Shown: positions 8,344 through 16,530, counted from the stretch's first letter. The stretch: DNA of 64,000 nt from Sporosarcina sp. (GCF_029257255.1 NZ_JARICI010000004.1:62001-126000), one strand, 5' to 3'. Translations and numbers: made by a program. The notes: a model not told the origin generated them from the letters alone.

Positions 8344-8490
8344 TATGAGCGCGGAAGCAGGCGGTATGATCACGAAGGCCGGCAGTATGATCATCTGGCC
8401 GCCTGGTATGATCACGAATCCTGTGGGTATGAGCGCCTGGCGCAGTCCAATGAGCGCTTGAGGTAAAAGTATGATCATCCGAGCAGGCGA
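8344..8490 (+). repeat. Class-2 21-bp-period array (locus A2), seven units
   Basis: TATGATCA or TATGAGCG motifs start at 8344, 8365, 8386, 8407, 8428, 8449 and 8470, an exact 21-bp period over seven units; the sixth has AATGAGCGC. Each motif is followed by 12-13 variable bases. The unit order, writing D for GATC and E for GAGC, is E-D-D-D-E-E-D. The array occupies the gap between two convergent genes. In the frame of the motif it would read as seven-residue repeats, but a stop codon interrupts the sixth unit. Confidence 0.9.
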
Positions 8491-8559
8491 TGCCACCGAT
8501 TGTAATGAAATACAAAAACCAGCACAGCCGCATAAGGCTATGCTGGTTTCATTCAAACA

Positions 8560-9441
8560 TTAAGATCCCACATAATCTCCACCATCCACATGAATCGTCT
8601 GCCCCGTCATATAACTAGAATCCTGTGACGCCAAAAATACATAAGCCGGCGCATTTTCAGCAGGCTGACCGCGGCGCTTCATCGGCGTATCTGCACCATG
8701 CTCAGCGACCGTCTTCGCATCAAAAGTGGCTGGGATGAGCGGTGTCCAAATCGGTCCCGGCGCTACAGCATTCACCCGGATGCCTTGCGCCGACAGATTC
8801 AATGCCAATGAACGCGTAAAGCTGGTGATTGCGCCTTTCGTTGCGGAATAATCCAGCAGGCCGGGCGAGCCGTTATAGGCAGTGATCGAAGACGTATTAA
8901 TGATGCAATCGCCTTTCTTCATATAAGTAACTGCAAGTTTAGACAGATAGAACAGTCCGAAGAAATTTGTCTCGAACGTTTCCTTCAGCTGATCCGCCGT
9001 AATGTCCGAGATAGAGTTTTGAGGGAACTGTTTGCCGGCGTTGTTGACCAAAATATTCAGCCCTCCAAACTCACCGATGACATGCTCAATCAGCTGCCGG
9101 CAATTTTCTTCTTGACTGATATCCATCTGATATTTCTTCGCTTTTCCACCGTAACTTTCAATCAATTCAACCGTTTTATTCGCGTCTTCATCTTCCTGAT
9201 CGGCTAAGTAGGCGATTGCGACATCCGCACCTTCTTTGGCAAACGCCACTGCAACTGCCCGTCCGATTCCGCTGTCACCGCCGGTAATCAGTGCCGTTTT
9301 GCCTTTCAGTTTATCAGCCCCTCTGAAATTGGGGTCATCATAGATTGGCGCGGGATGCATGTCTTCTTCCACACCCGGCTGTTCAGGCTGTGTTTGTCCG
9401 GGTACTTGTTCATCGATTTTCTCGAATTTATCTTTTGACAC
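8560..9441 (-). CDS. SDR-family oxidoreductase (YhxC/YhxD/YdaD group)
   Basis: NAD(P)-dependent short-chain dehydrogenase of 293 residues with the extended N-terminal tail typical of the Bacillus stress-related members (DPNFRGADKLKGK). The cofactor motif TGGDSGIG lies at residues 53-60, NNAG follows, and the Ser-Tyr-Lys catalytic set is in SSITAYNG...DYSATKGA. I chose the GTG at 9441 because GGAGGAGATTTT precedes it; the longer frame to 9525 lacks a ribosome binding site. The natural substrate is unknown. In B. subtilis relatives are general-stress genes under SigB; no SigB promoter was identified here. Confidence 0.85.
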   Translation of the reverse strand: MSKDKFEKIDEQVPGQTQPEQPGVEEDMHPAPIYDDPNFRGADKLKGKTALITGGDSGIGRAVAVAFAKEGADVAIAYLADQEDEDANKTVELIESYGGKAKKYQMDISQEENCRQLIEHVIGEFGGLNILVNNAGKQFPQNSISDITADQLKETFETNFFGLFYLSKLAVTYMKKGDCIINTSSITAYNGSPGLLDYSATKGAITSFTRSLALNLSAQGIRVNAVAPGPIWTPLIPATFDAKTVAEHGADTPMKRRGQPAENAPAYVFLASQDSSYMTGQTIHVDGGDYVGS

Positions 9442-9589
9442 AAAATCTCCTCCAATGCATTTTATTACAAGTATTCCCGTAAAGTTTTTACACAAACATG
9501 GCGTTACGCCAATAAATTTTTCCAAGGACGGCGGTGCGTGTTACAATATAGCAATCAACTATTACATAACAGCTAAGGAGTGCTTCTTC

Positions 9590-10762
9590 ATGAATTTCCA
9601 ACCTTCCAAAAAAATGTCCATATTTCCGCCTGCCATCTTCGGTGAGCTGAAAGCAGCCGCGGCGGCGAAACAAGCGACTGGAGATCAGATCATTGATTTG
9701 AGTCTAGGCAGTCCAGATCTTCCGCCCGATGAAAAAGTCCGTCAAGCGCTATCCGAACAAAGTGCACTGGCGTCCTCATACGGCTATACATTGGGAGGGA
9801 CGAACCGTTTCCATGAAGCAGTCGCTGATTACTATAAACGACGCACTGGCGTCATTGTAGACCCAAAAACAGAAATCTTACAGACAATGGGTTCGCAGGA
9901 AGGCCTCGTTCATTTGCCGCTTGCGTTTTGCAATGAAGGCGATTATGTCTTAACGACGAATCCCGCGTATGTCGCGTATGATGCCGGAATCAAATTAGCA
10001 GGGGCGGTTCCGTACTACATGCCGCTGCTCGCAGAAAACGGCTTCCTTCCCGATCTGAATGAAGTGCCTGAAGACATTGCAAAAAAAGCGAAACTGATCA
10101 TCTTGAACTTGCCGGGCAATCCAGTGCCGGCCATGCCGAATGAAGAGTTTTTCAAAGAAGTCGTGGCGTTTGCAAAGAAATACGAAATTATCGTTCTGCA
10201 TGACGCTGCCTATTCCGAATACTATTTCACAGGCGACCGTCCGGCAAGCTTCCTAACAACACCGGGAGCAAAAGAAGTCGGCATGGAAATCAATTCTTTA
10301 TCAAAAAGCTTCAGTCTTGCAGGCGCGCGAATCGCGTATTTCGTAGGCAACGCACAGATGATCAAAGTACTCCAAGAACTGAAGTCCAATCTCGACTACG
10401 GCACATTCGGTCCGATTCAAGAAGCGGCAGCCGTTGCACTTGACCACGGCGAAGAAATTACAGACCGTCTGCGCGCTGAATTTTCAAAACGTCACCATGC
10501 GTTAATGAGCGGCCTAGCCAAAATTGGATGGGAAACGACGCCGTCTGAAGGCGGAATGTTCGTCTGGGCAAAATATCCGTTCGACATGGACGACAAACAA
10601 TTCGTCTTTGAAGCCATCAAACAAGCCGGCGTTGTCATGGTGCCGGGCAGCATTTTCGGAACTGCGGGAAAAGGCTATGTACGACTCGCTCTTGTGCAGA
10701 AAGTGGAGCTAATCGATCAGGCGGTTGAACAGCTGGGGAAAATGTCAGTTGTGGAAGCGTAA
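9590..10762 (+). CDS. Class I/II PLP-dependent aminotransferase
   Basis: Fold-type I aminotransferase of 390 residues, cytoplasmic. It shows the substrate-cap motif SLGSPDLPP, the cofactor stretch TMGSQEGL, NLPGNPVPA, Asp205 in LHDAAYSE, and the Schiff-base Lys239 in NSLSKSFSLAG. It resembles the group usually annotated as LL-diaminopimelate or aspartate-type aminotransferases, but specificity cannot be read from the sequence. The start at 9590 is set by TAAGGAG ten bases upstream. It lies 1.5 kb beyond the lysine-degradation operon, which lacks the 2-aminoadipate aminotransferase that the route needs, so that role is possible but unproven. Confidence 0.85.
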   Translation: MNFQPSKKMSIFPPAIFGELKAAAAAKQATGDQIIDLSLGSPDLPPDEKVRQALSEQSALASSYGYTLGGTNRFHEAVADYYKRRTGVIVDPKTEILQTMGSQEGLVHLPLAFCNEGDYVLTTNPAYVAYDAGIKLAGAVPYYMPLLAENGFLPDLNEVPEDIAKKAKLIILNLPGNPVPAMPNEEFFKEVVAFAKKYEIIVLHDAAYSEYYFTGDRPASFLTTPGAKEVGMEINSLSKSFSLAGARIAYFVGNAQMIKVLQELKSNLDYGTFGPIQEAAAVALDHGEEITDRLRAEFSKRHHALMSGLAKIGWETTPSEGGMFVWAKYPFDMDDKQFVFEAIKQAGVVMVPGSIFGTAGKGYVRLALVQKVELIDQAVEQLGKMSVVEA

Positions 10763-10769
10763 AAAAGTG

Positions 10770-10818
10770 AAAAAGCTGTACGAAACGTCATTCTCCTGAC
10801 ATCTCGTGCAGCTTTTTT
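10770..10818 (+). terminator. Rho-independent terminator of the aminotransferase gene
   Basis: Long stem AAAAAGCTGTACGA against TCGTGCAGCTTTTTT with an internal secondary pairing (ACGTCA/TGACAT). Confidence 0.85.
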
Positions 10819-10846
10819 GAATAAATTCCTATAGTACGTATCGCAA

Positions 10847-10993
10847 CGCACCAAAAACGTGTCCTGCCGCACCAAAAAGCCCCGGATCCAAGCCAAAAAC
10901 AGCAAGTGCCGCACATTTACAGAGCTACACCGAACCAAAAACCTTGTCCCGCGCGCCAAACTGAATGATTCGCGCACCATTGCCGCCCCCTCC
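10847..10993 (+). repeat. Class-1 21-bp-period array (locus B), seven units
   Basis: Units begin at 10847, 10868, 10889, 10910, 10931, 10952 and 10973. The first two read CGCACCAAA, the third CAAGCCAAA, the fourth CGCACATTT, the fifth CGAACCAAA, the sixth CGCGCCAAA and the seventh CGCACCATT. The positions of the TTT unit (fourth) and ATT unit (seventh) are the same as in locus A1, while the linkers differ. It starts 29 bp beyond the aminotransferase terminator and reads in the same direction. Confidence 0.9.
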
Positions 10994-11128
10994 TCATCGC
11001 GAAGATTGGGTCATTTATTCCGCTCACTGCTCCGGCAGTCTGGATTCTACGCCTGTCATTAGTAGAGGACTGGCCGTGGCTGTGGGGTAGCATTTATGGG
11101 ACACAGTCAAATCCTACGTAAATATATG

Positions 11129-11157
11129 GAAGAGCAGCGAGTCTGTTCTTCTTTTTT
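11129..11157 (+). terminator. Orphan Rho-independent terminator
   Basis: GAAGAGCAG, five-base loop, CTGTTCTTC, six T residues. It lies in the gap between the aminotransferase and the TetR gene, beyond the class-1 array; nothing gene-like was seen between 10994 and 11128. Confidence 0.75.
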
Positions 11158-11247
11158 ATTTGCAAACAAATGATTAGCAGGTCAAATAACTTTAACTTCA
11201 GTCAACTCAACAGATTAAGCTGTCCAACTATTTTTGAGCAGAAACAC

Positions 11248-11276
11248 TTGCAACTTCCTCACTTCCGGTGTAATAT
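11248..11276 (+). promoter_or_regulatory. SigA-type promoter of the TetR gene
   Basis: TTGCAA (11248-11253), a 17-bp spacer and TAATAT (11271-11276). The palindromic operator candidate starts 11 bp downstream of the -10 box. Confidence 0.6.
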
Positions 11277-11286
11277 AATGACCTAG

Positions 11287-11309
11287 TGACCGAAAACGTT
11301 TTTCAGTCA
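11287..11309. promoter_or_regulatory. Operator-like palindrome before the TetR gene
   Basis: TGACCGAAAA, CGT, TTTTCAGTCA: ten-base arms with one mismatch, 23 bp overall, overlapping the expected transcription start. A second 23-bp site with the same TGAC...GTCA ends lies before yhgE, suggesting autoregulation by the TetR protein. Confidence 0.65.
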
Positions 11310-11331
11310 ATGGACAAGGCGAGGTGAAGAA

Positions 11332-11901
11332 GTGGATCGCAGACAAGAAATTTTGCTGGCAGCAGAAAAATCATTCTCTTTATTCGGCTACAAAGCCACT
11401 ACGATGGATCAAGTCGCTAAAATCGCCAATGTCGGAAAAGGAACAATCTATACATTCTTCTCAAATAAAGAAGAACTGTTTCACGCGATTGTTCGACAGA
11501 TGATCGAAGAAATGCGGCGTGTATCCGAAGAATGTACGATAGAGGGGGCTTCATTCGAAGTCAACGCACATGCAAGGCTCATGCAGCTGTTGAAATTCCG
11601 TGAGACACACCAGCTGAACATCAAACTGATCGAAGAAGAAAAAGAACTTCGGACACCGATGGTCAGTGAAGTGCTGGCATCAATCGAGCAGGAAATCATC
11701 GGATTTATCCGGCAGAAAATTGAGCGGGGCATTGCAAAAGGTGAGCTCAAACAGTGCGACAGCGAACTCGTTGCTTATCTATTATTTAAATCCTATCTGG
11801 CACTTGTCGTTGACTGGTCGAAGACACATGACCGGCAGCTGACAGAAGAAGAAATCGCTCAATTATTAAGCGATACGATTTTTTCCAGTCTCTTAGTCTG
11901 A
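11332..11901 (+). CDS. yhgD: TetR/AcrR-family transcriptional regulator (YhgD-like)
   Basis: Dimeric repressor of 189 residues. The N-terminal helix-turn-helix is typical of the family (FGYKATTMDQVAKIANV followed by GKGTIYTFFSNKEELF, about residues 18-50), and the rest is the helical ligand-binding domain. The start is GTG at 11332 with GAGGTGAAG just upstream. The next gene is yhgE, the same pairing as yhgD-yhgE in B. subtilis, so the likely target is the YhgE/Pip membrane protein. Two similar palindromes, one before each gene, support this. A terminator overlaps the stop codon, so yhgE may be expressed mainly from its own promoter. Confidence 0.85.
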   Translation: MDRRQEILLAAEKSFSLFGYKATTMDQVAKIANVGKGTIYTFFSNKEELFHAIVRQMIEEMRRVSEECTIEGASFEVNAHARLMQLLKFRETHQLNIKLIEEEKELRTPMVSEVLASIEQEIIGFIRQKIERGIAKGELKQCDSELVAYLLFKSYLALVVDWSKTHDRQLTEEEIAQLLSDTIFSSLLV

Positions 11902-11914
11902 GACTTTTTCTTTT
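11887..11914 (+). terminator. Terminator overlapping the end of the TetR gene
   Basis: AGTCTC, seven-base loop, GAGACT then TTTTTCTTTT. The left arm lies inside the coding sequence. Confidence 0.65.
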
Positions 11915-11923
11915 GAAATAGTA

Positions 11924-11946
11924 TGACTGTTTGAACATTTTGGTCA
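11924..11946. promoter_or_regulatory. Operator-like palindrome before yhgE
   Basis: Twenty-three bases beginning TGACTG and ending TGGTCA, imperfectly symmetric, matching the site at 11287-11309 in length and in its TGAC/GTCA ends. It sits 31 bp before the yhgE start codon. Confidence 0.5.
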
Positions 11947-11977
11947 ATCGGTCTGAAATGAAAATGGAGGAAAACTA

Positions 11978-14185
11978 ATGAAGAATACCATGACGTTTGC
12001 GGAATGGAAACAATTATTACGCACGCGCAAGATGATCGTTCCGATGATCGCAATATTATTTATTCCTGTACTCTATGCAGGCATGTTCCTATGGGCGTTC
12101 TGGGATCCGTATGATCATATGGACCAATTGCCTGTTGCCGTTGTAAATTTAGATGAAGGCGCGGACTTCAATGAGGAGAAATTGACCCTCGGAGACGAAC
12201 TGGCCGATAAACTAGTAGAAAGTAAGCAGTTTGATTTCCAAAATGTCACAAAAGAACGGGCGGATGAAGGATTAAAAGGGCAGGATTATTACATCACAAT
12301 CGAAATCCCTGAAAACTTCTCAGAACATGCAACGACGTTGTTGGATGAAAATCCGCAGAAACTGAATCTCCTTTACAAACCGAATGAAGGCTTCAACTTC
12401 CTGTCAGGTCAAATCGGTGAAACAGCGATGGACCGCATCAAAGCGGAAGTCAATGAACAAATCGCTTCCACTTACGCGGAGCAACTATTTGATTCCATCA
12501 CAGAAATGGGCGAAGGCTTCGGTGACGCAGCGGACGGTGCTGGGAAACTGCATGACGGCGCAATAAAACTGGCAGATGGAACCGGCGATCTGAAAGGGTA
12601 CCTGGCTCAACTTGCTTCTAGCAGCGTAGCGTTATCTGACGGTTCCACAAAGCTTGCAGAAGGTGCTAATAAAGCGGCAAAAGGTGCAAATGATCTTTCA
12701 AAAGGACTTGGCACATTATCCGCAGGTGCAAATGATCTGCAAACAGGTGCCGATCAAGCGGCAGCAGGTTCCGCGAGCTTACAAGCAGGTATCAGTGAGT
12801 ACACTGCAGGTGTCGATAAACTGGCATCGAGTTATGCGCAAATCGGTGCGAAAGAGCAGGAATTCGCAGGCGGTATCGGCAATTTGGCGGAGAAATCCGG
12901 TGGCTTGAAAAATGCAGCTGATCAATTAGCAGCAGGCTCACAAGGTGTGAACGCGGGTATCAATAAGCTGTCTGAACAGCTGGGTCCGATTCTTGCACAA
13001 TTGCCTGATGAGCAAAAAGGTGCTTTGCAGGCGGCATTAGGCGAGTTGAAACAAGGCAGCGCGCAAGTAGCAGGCGGTCTTGGCGAGTTATCTTCAGGAG
13101 CGGGTGCACTTCAGCAAGGGGCAGCTCAGTTGAATGGTGCTGCCGGTCAATTGCAGGGCGCACACGCAGAAGCACTTGCCGGATTGAAAAAGCTTCAAGG
13201 AAACTCTGTAAAACTGGTTGAAGGATCCAATGCGCTGGCAAGCGGAAACAGCCAATTGGCAGCAGGTTCCAAGCAATTAGTCGGTGGGGTGCAAACTGCA
13301 GCGGCAGGCTCTAAAGACTTGGCAAACGGTCTGAATGAACTGACTGCAGGCGCAGGCACGATGAAGCAGGGAACCGGGACACTCGTTTCCAAATCGAAAG
13401 ACTTGGCGGCAGGTTCTGAAAAACTCGCTTCAGGTGCAACTGAATTAAATGAAGGAACAGCTACACTGCAGGAAAAGCTGGCAGAAGCGAAAGAAACAGC
13501 TTCTGAAGTGAAACCGACAGACAAGACATATGAAATGGCGGCTTCACCAGTAGAGGTACAACAGGAAAGCATCAACAAAGTGCCGAACTACGGAACAGGA
13601 TTCGCACCGTATTTCCTTTCATTAGGATTATTCGTCGGCGCATTGCTGTTGTCCATCGTCTTCCCTATGATGGAACCGGCGACAACACCAACCGGCGCAT
13701 TCCGCTGGTTCACCAGTAAAGTATCCGTGCTGGCAGTTGTCGGATTAATTCAGGCATTGCTTGCGGTCGTGGTCGTCAAGTATGCTCTCGGCATGGAAAC
13801 AATCAATACACCGCTGTTCATATTGACAGCAATCATCACCAGCTACACATTCATCGCAATCGTTCAAATGCTCGTTTCTATTTTCGGAGACCCGGGACGT
13901 TTCATGGCGATTCTGATCTTGATTCTGCAATTGACAACAAGTGCAGGAACATTCCCGCTCGAATTAATTCCGAGCCAATTAAAGATTTTTAATACATTGC
14001 TGCCGATGACATACTCTGTCCAGGCATTTAAAGCATCCATTTCTACTGGCGATATGTCGCATTTATGGGCAAACAATGGCGTACTGATCGGCTTCATGGT
14101 CGCGTGTCTGGCCTTAACATTCGGCTATTTCGCATTAGTATTTAAGAAGCGTTATTCAGCTAAAGCAGCTACGGTAGAAGCATAA
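11978..14185 (+). CDS. yhgE: YhgE/Pip-family membrane protein
   Basis: A 735-residue membrane protein of the family containing B. subtilis YhgE and lactococcal phage infection protein (Pip). One N-terminal membrane helix (about residues 22-41) is followed by an extracytoplasmic domain. A long coiled region (about residues 185-500) is built from repeats of roughly seven to eleven residues with the pattern G-A-x-x-L-x-x-G, and five or six C-terminal membrane helices form an ABC-2-like permease domain. A GGAGG site precedes the ATG. Under control of the adjacent TetR regulator it may act as an exporter component; the transported substrate is unknown. Its similarity to Pip makes it a possible phage receptor. 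Confidence 0.88.
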   Translation: MKNTMTFAEWKQLLRTRKMIVPMIAILFIPVLYAGMFLWAFWDPYDHMDQLPVAVVNLDEGADFNEEKLTLGDELADKLVESKQFDFQNVTKERADEGLKGQDYYITIEIPENFSEHATTLLDENPQKLNLLYKPNEGFNFLSGQIGETAMDRIKAEVNEQIASTYAEQLFDSITEMGEGFGDAADGAGKLHDGAIKLADGTGDLKGYLAQLASSSVALSDGSTKLAEGANKAAKGANDLSKGLGTLSAGANDLQTGADQAAAGSASLQAGISEYTAGVDKLASSYAQIGAKEQEFAGGIGNLAEKSGGLKNAADQLAAGSQGVNAGINKLSEQLGPILAQLPDEQKGALQAALGELKQGSAQVAGGLGELSSGAGALQQGAAQLNGAAGQLQGAHAEALAGLKKLQGNSVKLVEGSNALASGNSQLAAGSKQLVGGVQTAAAGSKDLANGLNELTAGAGTMKQGTGTLVSKSKDLAAGSEKLASGATELNEGTATLQEKLAEAKETASEVKPTDKTYEMAASPVEVQQESINKVPNYGTGFAPYFLSLGLFVGALLLSIVFPMMEPATTPTGAFRWFTSKVSVLAVVGLIQALLAVVVVKYALGMETINTPLFILTAIITSYTFIAIVQMLVSIFGDPGRFMAILILILQLTTSAGTFPLELIPSQLKIFNTLLPMTYSVQAFKASISTGDMSHLWANNGVLIGFMVACLALTFGYFALVFKKRYSAKAATVEA

Positions 14186-14206
14186 AAATTTATAAAACCA
14201 TATGCG

Positions 14207-14258
14207 GATTGCTCAAGAAGTCATGATACATGATTTTCTTGAGCAGTCTTTTTTTATT
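14207..14258 (+). terminator. Rho-independent terminator of yhgE
   Basis: GATTGCTCAAGAA pairs with TTCTTGAGCAGTC across an AT-rich loop, followed by seven T residues. Confidence 0.85.
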
Positions 14259-14346
14259 TTGGATTAAACACAGAATAATTTGAATAAAATGGATAAGTTA
14301 CGTATGATTGATCATATACCAGAATATGAAAAGGAGGGTGAATCTA

Positions 14347-14763
14347 ATGAGTAATGAAATTTTGGAAATGGGAAAACAGGCTGTAGAATCGCAGCCATTC
14401 AGTCGGCTGCTTGGTGCACAATTAACGGATTTTAATCAAAGTGAAGTGGTGCTGGAAGTCCCGATCACAGAAGACTTGCTGCAACAAAATGGTTTCGTGC
14501 ATGGAGGCGTCATTAGCTACGCAGCGGATAATGCGCTGACGTTTGCAGGAGGATCCGTGTTAGGCCCGAATGTATTGACTTCTGAATATAAAATCAATTA
14601 TTTAAAACCAGCTGTCGGTGACTTGTTGATTGCACGCGGGTCTGTTATATCAGCAGGCAAAAGACAAGCTGTATGCCGCTGTGACGTCTTCATTAGAAAC
14701 GGCACTGAAGAGAAAATGTGTGCGACTGCGCAAGGGACTATCGTGACGGTGGCAGGGGACTAA
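14347..14763 (+). CDS. PaaI-family hotdog thioesterase
   Basis: Acyl-CoA thioesterase of the single-hotdog PaaI group, 138 residues, expected to work as a tetramer in the cytoplasm. The family signature HGGVISYAADNA is present, with the downstream SEYKINYLKPA strand. The start at 14347 follows AAGGAGGGTG; a more distal in-frame start at 14308 would precede this site. The physiological acyl-CoA is unknown. No operon partner is evident; the next gene, 38 bases downstream, encodes a tiny membrane protein with its own ribosome binding site. Confidence 0.85.
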   Translation: MSNEILEMGKQAVESQPFSRLLGAQLTDFNQSEVVLEVPITEDLLQQNGFVHGGVISYAADNALTFAGGSVLGPNVLTSEYKINYLKPAVGDLLIARGSVISAGKRQAVCRCDVFIRNGTEEKMCATAQGTIVTVAGD

Positions 14764-14801
14764 AATAGTTGCCGCTACCGGCCAGATTGGAGGAGACTCT
14801 T

Positions 14802-14969
14802 ATGAAAAACGTCATAATAATTTTCAAAGCAGTTGCATTAGGAATGGGTGTAAGCACACTTGTATTAAGTATTTTGGGTAGTTTATCTGTAGAAACTGCA
14901 ATCACATTGCTATCAATTGGTGTAGCTTGTTTGGCAATTGTACAGCTCCAAGACAAAATAAGTACGTAA
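14802..14969 (+). CDS. Small two-helix membrane protein (55 aa)
   Basis: A 55-residue protein with two hydrophobic helices (about residues 4-24 and 28-48) and a short charged end (LQDKIST). A strong GGAGGAG precedes the ATG by seven bases, which favours a real gene. Similar short proteins of unknown function are, as I recall, common in Bacillaceae. It is probably cotranscribed with the thioesterase upstream. Confidence 0.7.
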   Translation: MKNVIIIFKAVALGMGVSTLVLSILGSLSVETAITLLSIGVACLAIVQLQDKIST

Positions 14970-15068
14970 CTATTGGGGGCAGTTGCTTAGGGGTGATTAC
15001 GTCTTTATCGCAGTCTGGCTACTATGCAGTATACAAAATGTTGCTTTTCACTTCAGTCAGCACGCTTT

Positions 15069-15095
15069 CCGTGATCCTCCTCGGTCGCCGCCCAG
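15069..15095 (-). repeat. Fragment of the GC-rich interspersed repeat
   Basis: The stretch containing TGATCCTCCTCGGTCGCCGC resembles the GATCCTCCGGGAGTCGCCGC end of the elements at 32.8 and 57.4 kb; the rest of the element is missing. The surrounding intergenic bases 14970-15160 show nothing else. Confidence 0.4.
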
Positions 15096-15169
15096 CGCGA
15101 TCTCAAGGCGCACGTTGAACTGATAATTGTAAGTGGTAAAAAGTAAAAGTTGAAAAAGGAGAAAAATTA

Positions 15170-15550
15170 ATGATTAATAAAATTGGTCAAATTATGCTTT
15201 ATGTAAATGATCAAGAACAGGCAGTTGATTTCTGGACGAAAAAAGTGGGTTTCCGTATCGTTTCTGAAGAAAATGGCCAAGGAATGAGATGGATTGAAAT
15301 TGCTCCATCGAAGGATTCAGAAACAAGTATCATTTTACACGATAAAGAAGCAATCGCTAAGATGTCTCCAGAATTAAATCTGGGTACTCCATCTTTAATG
15401 TTCACAACTGAAAATCTCAATAAATTATATAACGATTTAACAAGTCAGGGCGTTACTGTTGGGAAGATTATGGAAATGCCGACTGGTAGAGTATTTAACT
15501 TTGCTGACGTTGAACAAAATTATTTTGCAGTTATGGAAAAGAGTAAATAA
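15170..15550 (+). CDS. VOC-family (glyoxalase/bleomycin-resistance fold) protein
   Basis: A 126-residue single-domain protein of the vicinal oxygen chelate superfamily. The N-terminal beta-alpha-beta module (IGQIMLYVNDQEQAVDFW followed by GFRIVSE) and the C-terminal half ending in GRVFNFADVEQNYFAV are typical. The metal-binding positions of true glyoxalase I are not all evident, so the enzymatic role is unknown; small members often act in drug or metal resistance. AAAAAGGAG precedes the ATG. It is flanked on both sides by fragments of interspersed repeats. Confidence 0.8.
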   Translation: MINKIGQIMLYVNDQEQAVDFWTKKVGFRIVSEENGQGMRWIEIAPSKDSETSIILHDKEAIAKMSPELNLGTPSLMFTTENLNKLYNDLTSQGVTVGKIMEMPTGRVFNFADVEQNYFAVMEKSK

Positions 15551-15559
15551 CATTTTTAT

Positions 15560-15597
15560 TTCTACAATCGTGGGTGTTTGTAGAACAAACTTTTTTG
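15560..15597 (+). terminator. Terminator of the VOC gene
   Basis: TTCTACAA/TTGTAGAA stem with a ten-base loop, then CAAAC and six T residues. Confidence 0.6.
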
Positions 15598-15610
15598 CAG
15601 ATACTTAGTT

Positions 15611-15660
15611 GATCGGAGCGGAAGCCGTCGACTCTGGGAGGATGAACTGGATTTGAAAGC
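15611..15660 (+). repeat. Decayed fragment of the GC-rich interspersed repeat
   Basis: GGAGCGGAAGCCGTCGACTC followed by a GGAGGAT stretch resembles one end of the elements at 33.2 and 41.4 kb. Further on, TTTCTG...CAGAAATACG at 15679-15704 recurs in similar form near 55.23 kb. The remainder of the gap up to 15901 shows no gene. Confidence 0.45.
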
Positions 15661-15901
15661 ACCATAAAGTCCTGCCTTAATTTCTGCAAAAAGACGCAGA
15701 AATACGACAAAGCGAACCCTGCGCTGTTCGCTTGGCTGCAGCGCAGATCAACGGTTTCAAACCGCTATCAAACTATCGGGGGCGATTCCGGAAAAAGAAT
15801 TTGCACCCTTTTCTATAATAGGGAAAGTTTATAAAGTGAGATAAAGTTTTTATTTTGCAATTGACACAAACTGTGCAGTACAGGATGAGAGGTTAACGTA
15901 G

Positions 15902-16237
15902 TCATTTATGAATAGCAACCCTAGTACCAATTGGAACTCTAGATGATAATTCTAGAACATCATGATTAAACATTCTAATACATCCATGTGAGACATTCTT
16001 ACCAATTGAAGCTGGGTTATTTGTGCCGTGTATACCGTAATGAGGTTTTGATAATCCCATCCAAAGCAATCCGAATGGTCCGCCGGGATTAAATTGCTTA
16101 TTGATGATGGTGTATATCCCTGAAGGTGTAGGTGTCAATATTTTTCCAACTCCAATGGGGTAAGATTTTAAAAGTCTATGTCCATTAAAAAGTTTTAATT
16201 GATGTTTTGATGTAGATACGTCAATCCATTTGACCAA
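15902..16237 (-). CDS. Short L,D-transpeptidase (YkuD domain)
   Basis: A 111-residue YkuD-domain protein that consists almost entirely of the catalytic domain. The active-site block [20 protein letters not shown] is complete, with Cys86 as nucleophile and His70 and His84 nearby; the upstream [11 protein letters not shown] strand is also typical. Such enzymes form 3-3 cross-links in, or attach proteins to, peptidoglycan. I chose TTG 16237 because AAAGGGG lies nine bases upstream; longer starts add residues unlike the family. No signal peptide or LysM domain is visible, so export may be non-classical or the spore compartment may be the site of action. Confidence 0.85.
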   Translation of the reverse strand: MVKWIDVSTSKHQLKLFNGHRLLKSYPIGVGKILTPTPSGIYTIINKQFNPGGPFGLLWMGLSKPHYGIHGTNNPASIGKNVSHGCIRMFNHDVLELSSRVPIGTRVAIHK

Positions 16238-16530
16238 GTAGATCAACCCCTTTCTTAAATATTGTATGAAGTAAACCAGGTCTTTGTTAATTAACATTCC
16301 GACCATTATGTGCAATTGCTGTGTAAGTCTAATTCCACAAAAAGTGTGCGATTCTCGGATATCAGGGACTTTTCAACGATCATTCTACAGCTGTGAAATA
16401 ATTAAATTTAGTTGGTCATATAGCTATTCATTGCGTCACAATACATAACTATTTATTTCATTTCCCTTGTAACTAAATCAGGAAAATTCAGTCTACTCTC
16501 ATAACAAGATAAAGAGAGAGGATGAACGAA

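Noticed and set aside
8158-8490. CRISPR array
   Set aside because: The conserved part is only 8-9 bases, the period is 21 bp, the intervals are too short to be spacers, and no cas genes are present.
10859-11062. Open frame across array B as a protein gene
   Set aside because: No ribosome binding site or sensible start, composition set by the 21-bp repeats, and it runs on into unrelated intergenic sequence.
12540-13470. DNA-level tandem repeats inside yhgE
   Set aside because: The recurring GCAGG/GGTGC blocks are explained by the protein's short G-A-x-x-L-x-x-G repeats, which are a family feature.
15598-15901. Pseudogene
   Set aside because: The stretch contains decayed interspersed-repeat sequence and no recognisable remains of a protein.
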